Assembly (NCBI GenBank): GCA_016618085.1
Contig: JABLTG010000117.1
Location: 1 to 64,000 of the forward strand
Direction: 5' to 3'
Source: Neovahlkampfia damariscottae
Lineage: Eukaryota; Heterolobosea; Selenaionea; Neovahlkampfiida; Neovahlkampfiidae
DNA length: 64,000 nucleotides
Under the pieces are notes generated by a model. The model saw only the letters and a list, made by a program, of their open reading frames with translations. It made no database searches and was not told the DNA's origin. Below, piece by piece: positions 28,278-37,787 of this stretch. Positions within the stretch are counted from its first letter, which is position 1. The number at the start of each line of letters is the position of its first letter. Both the position numbers and the translations under genes were made by a program.

Positions 28278-29090
28278 ATGAAAGAAATTTCAACACAACC
28301 ATTGGGTGAGACAAAAAAACAATGTCCTTTCCATAAATCTTCTTCCATTTCATCAGAAGAAAATGAACAGGAGACTATGGTAAATTCAGAAAAATTATTA
28401 AAATCATGTCCGAATACAGATTTAACTCAACCACCAAAACTCATTTCAAAAAATGAAAAAAATGACTTCTGTAAATTTCACAAACACGTGGCTCCAGATC
28501 CAAAAACTTTTACAATCACCAAAGAGTTAGATATTGATCGTTGTTTTGAATCAAAATCAACTGGACCTTTATTAATTGATATTGGAGGTGGTGACAGAAT
28601 TCGAGAATTTTGTACAAGATTTTATGCTAGAATGTTTGAAGATGCTCATTTGAAACAATTTATATTTGAAACAGATGGAGCAGAGGCCCATGGAAAAAGA
28701 CTCGGAGATTGGATTATTGAAAAAATGGGTTGCAAATTAGAAGGTGAACCTTGGAGTGAAAGTGGAAGATATGGAGAAAGACAAAGATCTCATTATAAAG
28801 CTTGGAATAATGAAATACGTGATAAATCTGTCAGAGGAAAACATTTTAAATTGGATGATTCTAGAATTTGGGTTCGTTTACATTTTTGGGCAGTTAGAGA
28901 GTGTGGATTGTCAGAACATGTTCCTTTTTGGTCTTGGTATAAAGAATTTATTGAACACTTTATTGGTATTTATGAGTACAAAGCGATTGCTTATGTTCAA
29001 AAAGATGCTGAATGGAGTTCAAAAAAAAAAAATTTACAAAAATATTTTCATGATAAAAACATGATGAAAGATGTTGTAGGAAAAAAATAA
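28278..29090 (+). CDS. Truncated-hemoglobin-like globin with Cys-Phe-His N-terminal extension
   Basis: 270 aa from the ATG at 28278. Residues about 90-250 resemble a truncated (2/2) globin: LLIDIGGGDRIREFCTRFYARMFED (helices A-B), an AHGKRLGDWIIEKMG segment with a candidate distal His, RSHYKAWNNEIRD with a candidate proximal His, and WVRLHFWAVRECGL. The extension of about 85 residues carries C16-P-F-H-K, C44-P and C65-K-F-H-K. Cys-Pro dipeptides are known heme-regulatory motifs, and the repeated CxFHK could bind heme or metal. It is probably a cytosolic heme protein for NO, O2 or redox sensing. The heme ligands are assigned by position only. Confidence 0.75.
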   Translation: MKEISTQPLGETKKQCPFHKSSSISSEENEQETMVNSEKLLKSCPNTDLTQPPKLISKNEKNDFCKFHKHVAPDPKTFTITKELDIDRCFESKSTGPLLIDIGGGDRIREFCTRFYARMFEDAHLKQFIFETDGAEAHGKRLGDWIIEKMGCKLEGEPWSESGRYGERQRSHYKAWNNEIRDKSVRGKHFKLDDSRIWVRLHFWAVRECGLSEHVPFWSWYKEFIEHFIGIYEYKAIAYVQKDAEWSSKKKNLQKYFHDKNMMKDVVGKK

Positions 29091-29119
29091 AAGTTTAATT
29101 TTTCAAACAAACTGTTTAA

Positions 29120-29126
29120 CCAATCA
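29120..29126 (+). promoter_or_regulatory. CCAATCA element before the kelch-kinase gene
   Basis: CCAATCA starts 44 bp before the ATG at 29164. Confidence 0.5.
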
Positions 29127-29163
29127 TTTTTTGTTTTCAATTTTTTATTAGTGAGATTAAAAG

Positions 29164-31459
29164 ATGGAGTGGAAAGCGATGAAACCAGAAAAGATGTTAT
29201 TACCTTCTTTAAGTGGTCATAGTATGATTTCAGTGAAGTGTCTTCAAAGTGAAGAAGACTGCTACCAGTTTTTCATTGTTATATTTGGAGGAAGAAATTC
29301 ACAAAACAAATTAACCAACAATTCTTATCTTTATGATCCAGGTTTCTTTTTTATTTTATTAATTTTATTATTTTTAAATAAAGTTCAAAATTTATTCATT
29401 GATGTTCAAAATCTCACCAATCAAAAAAAAAGTAAAAAAAATGCCAAAAAGATTTTACCTGAAATTCGAGAAAGGCATACACTGACAGTTTTAGGAGACA
29501 AAAAGAAAAGTATTTTATTTGGTGGTCTTGGTACTGATGAAAAAAATGAACGTTATTTTCCTCTTAATGATTTATGGAGTCTCACTATTAATTTTGAAAT
29601 GAAAACTGTCAATTGGGTAAAATTACAAACAAAAGAAATACCAACAGCAAGATATGATCATACCATGGTATTTTACTCACTCAATCCACAAAACAATTTT
29701 ACCATTCTTTTCGGAGGTTATGGAACCAATAAAACAGAATTTAATGATACATGGATTATTGCAGACAAAAAAGGAAGTGAATTCGATGTTATGAAGGTTA
29801 TACATAGAGAAGGTGTCAAAAAACCTCCTGCTCGTTATCAACATACAGCTGTAGTTCAAGGCAAACAGATGTTCATTTATGGAGGAAAATCAAAAAATCA
29901 AGTATTGAATGATTTATGGATTTTTGATTGTGAAACGTTTCAATATCGAGAAGTTGAAATGACAGGAATTCCAGTTCCTCCTAGACATGCTCATTCTGCT
30001 GTCATTACACAAAATTACATGTTGGTATTTGGAGGAAGATCAAATGATGGGAAGTACTCCAATCATTGTTACGCATTCGATACAGGTATCTTTTTTATAG
30101 ATTTTAACAATAGAACATTATAATTGGACAAGAATTTATACAATAAATGAACAGAAAATTGAAGAATTACCAAATGGTGGAATTCTATCGTCATTTTGTG
30201 TATTTCCTTATGACGTTTTACAAGTGGTTCTTTTTGGAGGTTTGAGAATGAACTCCAAGAAATTGCTAGAAAGAAGTTTTAGTTTATGGACACTTGATAC
30301 AGGATTCACCAATGAAACTGATAAAATAAGCAAATATGAAATTATTTCTATTCTTGGATCTGGATCAAATTCAACTGTATACTGTGTTAAAGATGAAGAT
30401 TTAGTTGCCCTGAAAAGAATTCGTTTATTTCAACAGGATACCAATATCAATCAATATACAACTTTGAATGATTTGGATCATGAGAATATTTTGATTCCAA
30501 ATCAAAAAAATTTTGAAAACAAAAATGGTAAATTGGTTGAAATTCATTCATATTTTTAGGATTGAATGGAAAAGTTACTTATTTACAAATGATTGAACCT
30601 TATTGTGAATTAGGAAATTTGACAAAATATTTAACACCCAAATCACCCAAATCAAGATACAAAAAGAAAGTTACAGAAGAAGTAATCATTAAAAATTGAT
30701 TAAATTTTTCATCAGGAGTTAATTAATATTGCAATTCAAATTGTGAAAGGTTTGAATTATCTTCATTCAAAAAACATTATTCATGGAAATATTAAACCAC
30801 AAAATGTACTTTTGACAAGAAAAGTAGATAAAGTTCAAAAATCAAATCCAATTGTAAAGTTAGCTGATTACGGATTGTCATCGACAAATGAGTTTTTCAT
30901 TGGTGGAAATTATTATTTCGCACCTGAAAATGACAATATGACTTTTGAATCAGATATTTGGCAACTGGGAACATTACTATTTTATTTATTTTCTGGAAAG
31001 ACTTTAGATTTCAAAATTGAAACGAACTTGACATTGATTAAAGCTTCATTGGAGGAAAAAGAATTGAAATATTCCAGTTTTTACTTGAAATTAATTGAAT
31101 CTTGTTTACGAAAAGATCCAAAAGAAAGAATTACTGGAAATGGATTGATCAAAAGAATGAAAGAAAATCAAGAAATATCTTCTTCGATTCAAAAATATTT
31201 TATTGAAGCTTCATTGGATGATGAATCTGATTTTTCCAATATTCGACTTCCAACAGCAGTGGTACCAAATTTTAAAGATGTTTCAGCTTGGTTAGTTTCA
31301 ATTGGATTTGAAAATTATATTGAAAAATTTCAAGAAAATGGAATTGAAAGTTTGAGTGATTGCAAGAAAATGAAACAACAAGAAGTTGAGAAGATATTCG
31401 AAAAGTATGGTCATCAAAAGAAATTTTTATGGAGAGCTTCAAAAATTCCTTTGGCTTAA
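29164..31459 (+). CDS. Kelch-repeat / pseudokinase / SAM fusion protein
   Basis: Exons 29164-29341, 29384-30085, 30114-30527, 30560-30681 and 30716-31459 encode 719 aa. The first intron (42 nt) is also open, so it could be retained. Residues about 15-345 are kelch repeats (IFGGRN, ILFGGYG, FIYGGKS, VFGGRSND). A kinase domain follows: GSGSNSTV (375-382) and ALK with Lys394. The catalytic loop reads HGN (495-497) instead of HRD and the metal loop DYG instead of DFG. Loss of the catalytic Asp implies a pseudokinase, though Lys394 should still permit nucleotide binding. Residues about 655-719 form a SAM domain (VSAWLVSIGFENYIEKFQ). It is probably a cytosolic signalling scaffold. Confidence 0.8.
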
Positions 31460-31613
31460 AGAAAAATTTTCTTTGTGTATTTTTTTTATATTTTGATGTT
31501 GGTGTAAAACACTAGATCTTTGCAATGGACTTTGTGATGTTGATTTTGTGGCTGCATTTCTTCAATCATTCAAACTTCCAACAATCAATTTTAGAAGAAA
31601 AGTCACATTTTCA

Positions 31614-31618
31614 TTGGA
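31614..31618 (+). promoter_or_regulatory. ATTGG box before the GST gene
   Basis: ATTGG (inverted CCAAT) starts 45 bp before the ATG at 31659. Confidence 0.35.
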
Positions 31619-31658
31619 CAACCTAACCTCCTAGAAAACCAAAACAAAAAGCAAAACA

Positions 31659-32417
31659 ATGAGCCAAAAAGAACACAAGAAGATGATACTTGGATATTGG
31701 AGAATCAGAGGACTAGTTTCATCAATCAAATTTCTGTTGGCTATTCTCAAAGTTGATTTCGATCAAGAAGTTTATGAAGAAAAGTTAGTTGATGGAAAAT
31801 GGACAAAGTTAGAATTTGATTCTTTAAAACCCTTTTTACAATAGAGCAGAGTGGTTTGACTTGAAACCAACTTTACCTTTTGATATTCAAAATTTACCTT
31901 ATTTAATTGATGGTGATAGGATGATTACTCAATGCACTGCAATCATGAGATATATTTCAAGAAAATATGGTTTAGTTTGTAAAACAGAAGACCAACAAAT
32001 TAAAGTTGATGTTTGTGAACAAGAAGCAAGGTAAGTTAATTCACAAAAAATTATTCATTCAATAGAGATTTTTGTGAAAGTTGGTTTCAAATGGTATATG
32101 ATCCAAAAACTGATGAAAAAGCTAAAGTTGAATATTTTGAAAATATTGCACCAGTTTATTTGACCAAATTCGAGAAATTCTTGGGGAATCAAAAATATTT
32201 ATCTGGAGATTCAATGAGTCATGCAGATGTTTTTCTTTTTGATTTATTGGATCAATTGATGTGTATTTATCCAAAACTCTTGGAAAATCATAAATCTTTG
32301 CAATCATTTTATAAACAATTCAATGAAATGGAACAAGTTATTGAATTCAGAAAAGATCCAAAATTTGTGATTTCACCATTGAACAATCCTCATGCCTCAG
32401 TAAATAATAAAATATAA
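31659..32417 (+). CDS. Mu-class-like glutathione S-transferase
   Basis: Exons 31659-31807, 31845-32030 and 32066-32417 encode 228 aa. Glutathione S-transferases conjugate glutathione to electrophiles in the cytosol. The N-terminal thioredoxin fold starts LGYWRIRGLVSSIKFLL, the Mu-class YWDIRGL pattern with the catalytic Tyr. It continues NLPYLIDGDRMITQCTAIMRYIS, the glutathione-binding cis-Pro and Gln-Ser-type site with Cys for Ser. The all-helical C-terminal domain contains YLSGDSMSHADVFLFDLLD, including the conserved Asp-N-cap motif. Length is normal for the family. Both introns are 35-37 nt. Confidence 0.85.
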
Positions 32418-32448
32418 ATTTTATTGTTATCAACCTCAAGCTTTTTAT

Positions 32449-32455
32449 CCAATCA
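32449..32455 (+). promoter_or_regulatory. CCAATCA element before the ADCK gene
   Basis: CCAATCA starts 38 bp before the ATG at 32487; a second CCAAT follows 13 bp later. Confidence 0.5.
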
Positions 32456-32486
32456 GAATCACCAATTGAATCAAAAATTTCTGGTG

Positions 32487-34174
32487 ATGAACAGATTTTT
32501 CTCTCCAACCAAATTTATCAAAACCAAGAACTATACGAGTAATATTACAAGCAACAAACCAAAATACTTTCGATACTTAATAGGCGGAGTTATTGTTATT
32601 GAAACTTTTTCAATCGGAGTTTGTAATTTGTATCATTATTTGGAGACAAAAACGAAAATAGTAACAAAATTATCACCTTTAATTAGACCACTTGACCTTG
32701 CTGTTCGATTTCAGGCTGTTGGTTCAAGACTTTTATTCATTTTTCTGAAACATCTTTATTACAAAAAATACACACCAGAATCTGACGAAGAACATTTATC
32801 AGAATTATACAAAAAAAACTCCGAAAGTTTATTAGAGTTAATAAATGAATATGGTGGAATTTATCGAAAAATGGGTTCGAAACTTTTGTTTTAATTTTTG
32901 TAGGTCAGGAATTAGCAAGCATGAGAAATTTTTTACCGGATGAATACTGTGATACACTGACACAATTATTTGATAAAGTTCCTGCTCAGCCGTTTGACTC
33001 GATTAAGCATATTTTTGTGGAAGATTTTGGAAAAACACATGAAGAATTATTTTCAGAATTTGATGTTGATCCAATTGCATCAGCATCATTAGCACAAGTT
33101 CATCGAGCTGTAACAAAAAGAGGTATTGAAGTAGCAGTTAAAATACAATATCCATCTGTTCAATATTATTACTCTGGGGATATTTTAGTTAACAGAGCAG
33201 CTGAAAAAATTATCAATTTTTTAAATCCAGATAGTCAGAGAGATGACTTGAATGAAATTAGAAATTCAATAAGAAGAGAATTGAATTTCAAAGATGAAGC
33301 TAAAAATGCAATTCAAGTCAAAGAAAATTTCAAGAATGAGACATATGTCTATATTCCAAATATGTACCAAGATTTATCCTCCAATAGAATATTGACAATG
33401 GAATTTATTCACGGAGTGAGAGGAAATGATACAAAAAGAATGATAAAAGAAGGATTTTCTTTAAAAGATGTTGCAACAAAGTTATTCACTGCTATTGCTG
33501 AACAAACATTCTCTCATGGATTTCTTCATTCTGACATGCATGAAGGAAATTTTTTAGTGAGAAAAAATCCAAATAACATGAAAGAGACTCAAGTGGTCCT
33601 AATTGATCATGGATTGTATGATATTCTAAATGATGAATTCAGAATTGAATATTCAAAATTTTGGAAAGCATTAATCTTAAGAGATGATGTTTTTGTGGAT
33701 CAATACTGCAAAAAATATCATATTCAAGATCAAAATTTGTATAAATCTCTGATTTTGATGCAAGTTTTTGATAAGGTTGGGCCAGGTCCAATAGAAGATT
33801 TTGATCAAGCACAAGATGGAAAAAATATGGCAAACCAAGCAAAAGAATTGATGATCATTTTTGGAAATAACTACAAAAAACTGGAACAAATTGTAGTAAA
33901 GATGCCATTGGAGATGTTTTTCATTCTTCGGACGAGTCTTTTATTAAGAAGTGTGAATCAAATTTTAGGGGCTCCTGTGAATAGATTCACCATTTTTGCG
34001 AGAGTTGCAGCAAAGAATTGTGATATAAACCACGATGATTCAACTTGGAGAGGATATTTTAAAGGATTAAAAGATCAATTGATATTTGATTTGAATTTGA
34101 AAATGATTGAATTTGCTACTTGGTTTTCAACATTGATCGTAAATTTATTTGGCATCAAAAAATTTATCCAATAA
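32487..34174 (+). CDS. ABC1/ADCK (UbiB-family) atypical kinase, probably mitochondrial
   Basis: Exons 32487-32874 and 32904-34174 encode 552 aa. The start at 32487 follows the CCAATCA element; the frame is open to 32424. The N-terminus is basic and Ser/Asn-rich with no acids for 30 residues (MNRFFSPTKFIKTK), like a mitochondrial presequence, followed by one hydrophobic segment (LIGGVIVIETFSIGV). UbiB signatures: KMGQELAS (KxGQ motif, restored by the 29-nt intron), ASASLAQVHRA (Ala-rich loop), VAVKIQYP (ATP Lys), HSDMHEGNFLV (catalytic loop) and LIDHGLYD (metal). The family supports coenzyme Q and mitochondrial lipid homeostasis. It most resembles the ADCK1 group. Confidence 0.85.
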
Positions 34175-34196
34175 ATAAAGTCCATAATATGATTAT

Positions 34197-35093
34197 TTAT
34201 TCAATAAATTCAACATCAATAACACATCTTGATGAAAAAATATCAATTGAAGGAAGTAAATTCTCAGATAATCCCGTAAATGCCTTTCCATATGAAATAC
34301 CATTTAAAATATAACTTAATTCACCATTTTCCAAAGATACTACTGCATTTCTGAAACCTCTTCCGTAATTGGCATTCAAGTTCATTGTTGAACATTTTAC
34401 ACCAGAATTTGTGTAAGCAAAATAACCTTTGGTGATATTTTTACCATTTGGATCAATATACTTTTTGTCAACAAACCCGATCATAGCAAGGTCAAAACCA
34501 CTAACAACTGTGATTTTCCATTTTTTAGCTGGCAAAAAAGTAACATTCGCATTCCAATTGGATGAATCAAATTTAGTAATTCTAAATTTACTTTCTGATA
34601 ATCTTTTACAGTTTAAAAGGTTTCCAATTGAGAACACTTCAAATTTTGGATTCTCCAAAATCTCTTTCAAACTATTGATGCAATAGAAATCAACTTCAGT
34701 TTTGAATTCTTTAATTTGTTGTTCTGACAATCCACCAAAATATATTTCTTTCTCAGGAGCTCTTAAATAGTCCAAAATAATGTCAAAATACATTGGATTT
34801 CTGTCAATAAAATATTCTCCATCTTTATCAGGACCCAAGTCAAATTGTTCACTAAACATGCCTGAAAAATAAGTTTCTTTTTCATGAGTCAATGTTTCTA
34901 ATGAAGTTGTGAACACTCTTCCTCCAATATTGAGTTTTATTTTGTTGTGAATATTTTTTTTTTTTTCTTTTTTTGCTTCACTGATTATTTCATTCAGTTC
35001 TTCTTTTTTTTTTAATATTTCTGCGTACTCTATTTTGATTTTTTCAAGAAGAGTTTCCACTTCGGCTTCAATGGATTTGTTAATGTTGCTCAT
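34197..35093 (-). CDS. BTB(KCTD-like)-SPRY protein, copy 1
   Basis: 298 aa, intronless. A coiled-coil of about 50 residues is followed by a KCTD/T1-type BTB domain (IKLNIGGRVFTTSLETL ... YFIDRNPMYFDIILDYLR). The C-terminal SPRY/B30.2-like domain includes KKWKITVVSGFDLAMIGFVD and GELSYILNGISYGKAF. BTB proteins of this kind usually act as Cullin3 adaptors or oligomeric scaffolds, with SPRY as the binding module. The paralogue next to it (35170-36075) has the same order and the same final residues DVEFIE. Its 3' end lies 22 bp from the end of the convergent ADCK gene. Confidence 0.8.
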   Translation of the reverse strand: MSNINKSIEAEVETLLEKIKIEYAEILKKKEELNEIISEAKKEKKKNIHNKIKLNIGGRVFTTSLETLTHEKETYFSGMFSEQFDLGPDKDGEYFIDRNPMYFDIILDYLRAPEKEIYFGGLSEQQIKEFKTEVDFYCINSLKEILENPKFEVFSIGNLLNCKRLSESKFRITKFDSSNWNANVTFLPAKKWKITVVSGFDLAMIGFVDKKYIDPNGKNITKGYFAYTNSGVKCSTMNLNANYGRGFRNAVVSLENGELSYILNGISYGKAFTGLSENLLPSIDIFSSRCVIDVEFIE

Positions 35094-35109
35094 GCGATAT
35101 CATGAAAAT

Positions 35110-35116
35110 TGATTGG
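35110..35116 (-). promoter_or_regulatory. CCAATCA element (minus strand) before BTB-SPRY copy 1
   Basis: Plus-strand TGATTGG about 17 bp before the ATG at 35093. Confidence 0.5.
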
Positions 35117-35169
35117 TGAATTGGAAATGTTGCCTGAAAGATCAAAAATACAATTCTATATCACAAAAT

Positions 35170-36075
35170 TTATTCAATAAATTCGACATCAAAAACACAA
35201 TTTGCATTTAAAACATCAAAAGAAGGAAGAAGCTCATTATCAATTCCTTGATATGCATTTCCATAAGATTTTCCATTTACCACGCAATGTAAATTTCCAT
35301 TATCAAATTCCATAATTACAAAATCATTTTCCGATCTGAATCCTTTGGCAAATCCAGAATAATCACCATTCTTCGACTGTTTATATCCATAATCGGAATC
35401 AACATAAAATCCAGAAGTCTTGAAATTTTCACTGTTTATTCTAACCGTATTTCTATCTACAACACCAGCCATAATACCATTACAACAGTATACAGAAGTC
35501 ATTTTCCATTTTTTACAAGCAGAAAACACAATACTTGCATTCCAACCATTCAAATTGGTTTTGGTTATTCTAAATTTGGTTGGTGATAACTGTTGAGCTG
35601 ATAAATGAATTCCTATATCTAAAATTTCAATTTTTGATTTCAATGTTTCAATGCCATAAAAATCAACTTCATACTGAAAATCCTTTAATTGTCTTGCATT
35701 GAAATGAGTGAAATCAACGTGTTTTTCTGGATATCTAAGATGATTCAAAATGATTTCAAAATAAGTTGGGTCTCTATCAATAAAATATTCACCTTCGTCG
35801 TCTGGGTGTGAGTTAAATTGGCCAGAGAACATCGCTGAAAAGAAATTTCCTTTTTTTTGTGTCAATGTTTCTAAACTGGTCATAAAGCGTTTTCCTCCAA
35901 TGTTAAGGATAATTTTGTGCTTTGCACTGGCAGAAATTTTTTCAAATTTGAATTTTATCTGTTCGTATTCAAAAACTTGTTGTTCAAGGTTTTGTTTTGT
36001 AAGTTCTAAGTCGGCCACATCGATTTGCATTTGTTTGAGTGTTGTTGAAGTATTTTCAAGCGCTGTAGTATCCAT
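35170..36075 (-). CDS. BTB(KCTD-like)-SPRY protein, copy 2
   Basis: 301 aa from the ATG at 36075 (MDTTALEN); the frame runs upstream to 36141 without an ATG, and TGATTGG at 36112-36118 lies in that stretch. Layout matches copy 1: coiled coil, BTB (IILNIGGKRFMTSLETL ... YFIDRDPTYFEIILNHLR) and SPRY-like domain (KKWKMTSVYCCNGIMAGVVD, GNLHCVVNGKSYGNAY, DVEFIE end). It is a tandem duplicate separated by 76 bp. Divergence is greatest in the coiled coil. Confidence 0.8.
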   Translation of the reverse strand: MDTTALENTSTTLKQMQIDVADLELTKQNLEQQVFEYEQIKFKFEKISASAKHKIILNIGGKRFMTSLETLTQKKGNFFSAMFSGQFNSHPDDEGEYFIDRDPTYFEIILNHLRYPEKHVDFTHFNARQLKDFQYEVDFYGIETLKSKIEILDIGIHLSAQQLSPTKFRITKTNLNGWNASIVFSACKKWKMTSVYCCNGIMAGVVDRNTVRINSENFKTSGFYVDSDYGYKQSKNGDYSGFAKGFRSENDFVIMEFDNGNLHCVVNGKSYGNAYQGIDNELLPSFDVLNANCVFDVEFIE

Positions 36076-36111
36076 AGGCAGTGTTATTTGTTCGTCGGAG
36101 TTAGTATAACT

Positions 36112-36118
36112 TGATTGG
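36112..36118 (-). promoter_or_regulatory. CCAATCA element (minus strand) before BTB-SPRY copy 2
   Basis: Plus-strand TGATTGG about 40 bp before the ATG at 36075. Confidence 0.5.
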
Positions 36119-36327
36119 ATTGAACTATTTATCCGAAACAAGGTGAAAAAGTTTTCTGTTCTGCTCTAGAATTGGAAAAAAAACAACCGAATCTGGCCAT
36201 ATGAATTTCTAATTAAGAAGAAACACAAACCCAGAATATAATCTTCAAATTTTTGGTAAAATTCCAAATCCAGTTTTTACATCAATTCAAAATCGAAAAT
36301 TAGGAAGAAATGCACAAACTCCACTAT

Positions 36328-36994
36328 TTATTCATTTTTAAAAATTAAGATGAAATTATTAGCTGGCATTGATACTCTTTCAACAAATTTCAGTCCATTT
36401 TTTTCAGCTTCTTTCACAACATCTTCAAAATTTCGAATTCCAAAATTTGAATCTTTTTTTTTCAACCAACTGTCAAATTCTTCATTTCCTTTTGACGTAT
36501 ATTTACCATCTACATTATAAGGTCCATATAAAAACAAGTAACCAACAAGATAATTTTTACAAAGTTTCATCAAACCTTCACACGTTGCCCAAGGAGAAAC
36601 TAAAAAAAAAAAACACTTTTTTAAAGAAACAAAGTGACTTACTATGTACCATATTCGCATTGTAAATATAATTAAACTTTAAATTTTGGAGCTCTGTTGG
36701 TAATTCTTGAGTAATATCAAAAAATAATGGTTGTTGGACGTTTGAAAGTTCTTTGGTGTATTCTTTGATGCTTTTTTATTTCAGTTTTTTATTTTTTTTT
36801 ATTTACCTTGGAAGGTTTTCTTTGTCATATTCTGTTGGGTAAAAAATTACATCTTTGAAATTTGGTGCAAAATGTGAAATGTGTTGCCCTGTTCCACTGG
36901 ATATTTCAAGAAAGTTTCCAGATTTGACATTTTTTAGTAGTACTTCTAATACTGGAGCTTTATTTCGGTCAGCATATTCAGCAAATTTTTTCAT
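36328..36994 (-). CDS. DUF938/METTL26-like methyltransferase
   Basis: Exons 36994-36807, 36770-36643 and 36599-36328 encode 195 aa, with introns of 36 and 43 nt. The splice at the second intron restores the family core NANMVHISPW. Other family signatures: FAEYADRNKAPVLEVLLK, LEISSGTGQHISHFAP (SAM-binding glycine loop), FLYGPYNVDGKYTSKGNEEFDSWL and SMPANNFILIF. These match the DUF938 (C16orf13/METTL26) Rossmann methyltransferase family along its whole length. The substrate of this family is not established. It is probably cytosolic. Confidence 0.85.
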
Positions 36995-37044
36995 GATTGA
37001 AGGTGTTGGATGAAATCAACACTTTGGAATGAGTAACATTTTTT

Positions 37045-37051
37045 TGATTGG
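37045..37051 (-). promoter_or_regulatory. CCAATCA element (minus strand) before the methyltransferase gene
   Basis: Plus-strand TGATTGG about 50 bp before the ATG at 36994. Confidence 0.5.
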
Positions 37052-37280
37052 TTCAAATTTTATTTTCAACCAAACTCACACCAACACTGAACAGGTGTAG
37101 AAGTTATTTCTTTCAAATCCTCAGAACTCCAAAAAATTACTAATCTCTCACAATGATTCATTTCAGATGATTTACAAAGAGTAAATTCAGTTCAAAAATG
37201 AAAATATTGAGTACCTGCATTTTCAAGCTTCAAATAATTCTTGATGGATAAATTGAACAAATGAACGATTGTACAAAAAA

Positions 37281-37331
37281 TATAATTGCTAAAATATTGC
37301 TTGATACAATGATAGCAAATGAAACTATTTC
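37281..37331. repeat. 51-bp exact duplicate, intergenic copy
   Basis: Identical to 38172-38222 and in the same orientation. Similarity continues about 12 bp beyond its right end with a one-base offset. No repeat ends or target duplications are visible. Confidence 0.85.
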
Positions 37332-37787
37332 CAATAAAAATTAAATACAATGGTGAAGAAATAAAACCAACAAGTATTTATTTCATTAAAAGATAATGAA
37401 GAAAACAGAATATTATCAGATTGTGAATTAAGAATTACTTATGGTGTAAATTTAATCAAGCTTCAGTTACTTGGATTATATGATACATCTTCTGTCTTTG
37501 AATATTTATAAAACAGAAACAACATAAATTTACACTTCAATGAAAATATAAAAATATTATGAAGAGATTTTTTTGAAATATTGTTTCTGTTTTTCACACT
37601 CAATGAAATTGGATTTTTATGGGAACTTAAACGTGCATATTAAGAATTGAATGTAAATGAAGAGCTTTTGACGAAAAAATTATTAATTTCCTTTATCCAA
37701 CCATTTGCTATCGGAAAAAGTTTTTTTGATTTTTTTTACCATTTGGAGCTGTTTAATATTGACAATCAAAAGGAAAATAAAAATTTA

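Larger units (their letters stand above)
36995..37787. other. Long intergenic region with gene debris
   Basis: 793 bp. TGATTGG at 37045-37051 belongs to the methyltransferase gene. A 51-bp exact copy of the neighbouring giant gene is at 37281-37331. An unexplained open stretch near 37395-37510 (plus) reads ILSDCELRITYGVNLIKL... without a start. It looks like a graveyard of partial copies. Confidence 0.4.
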
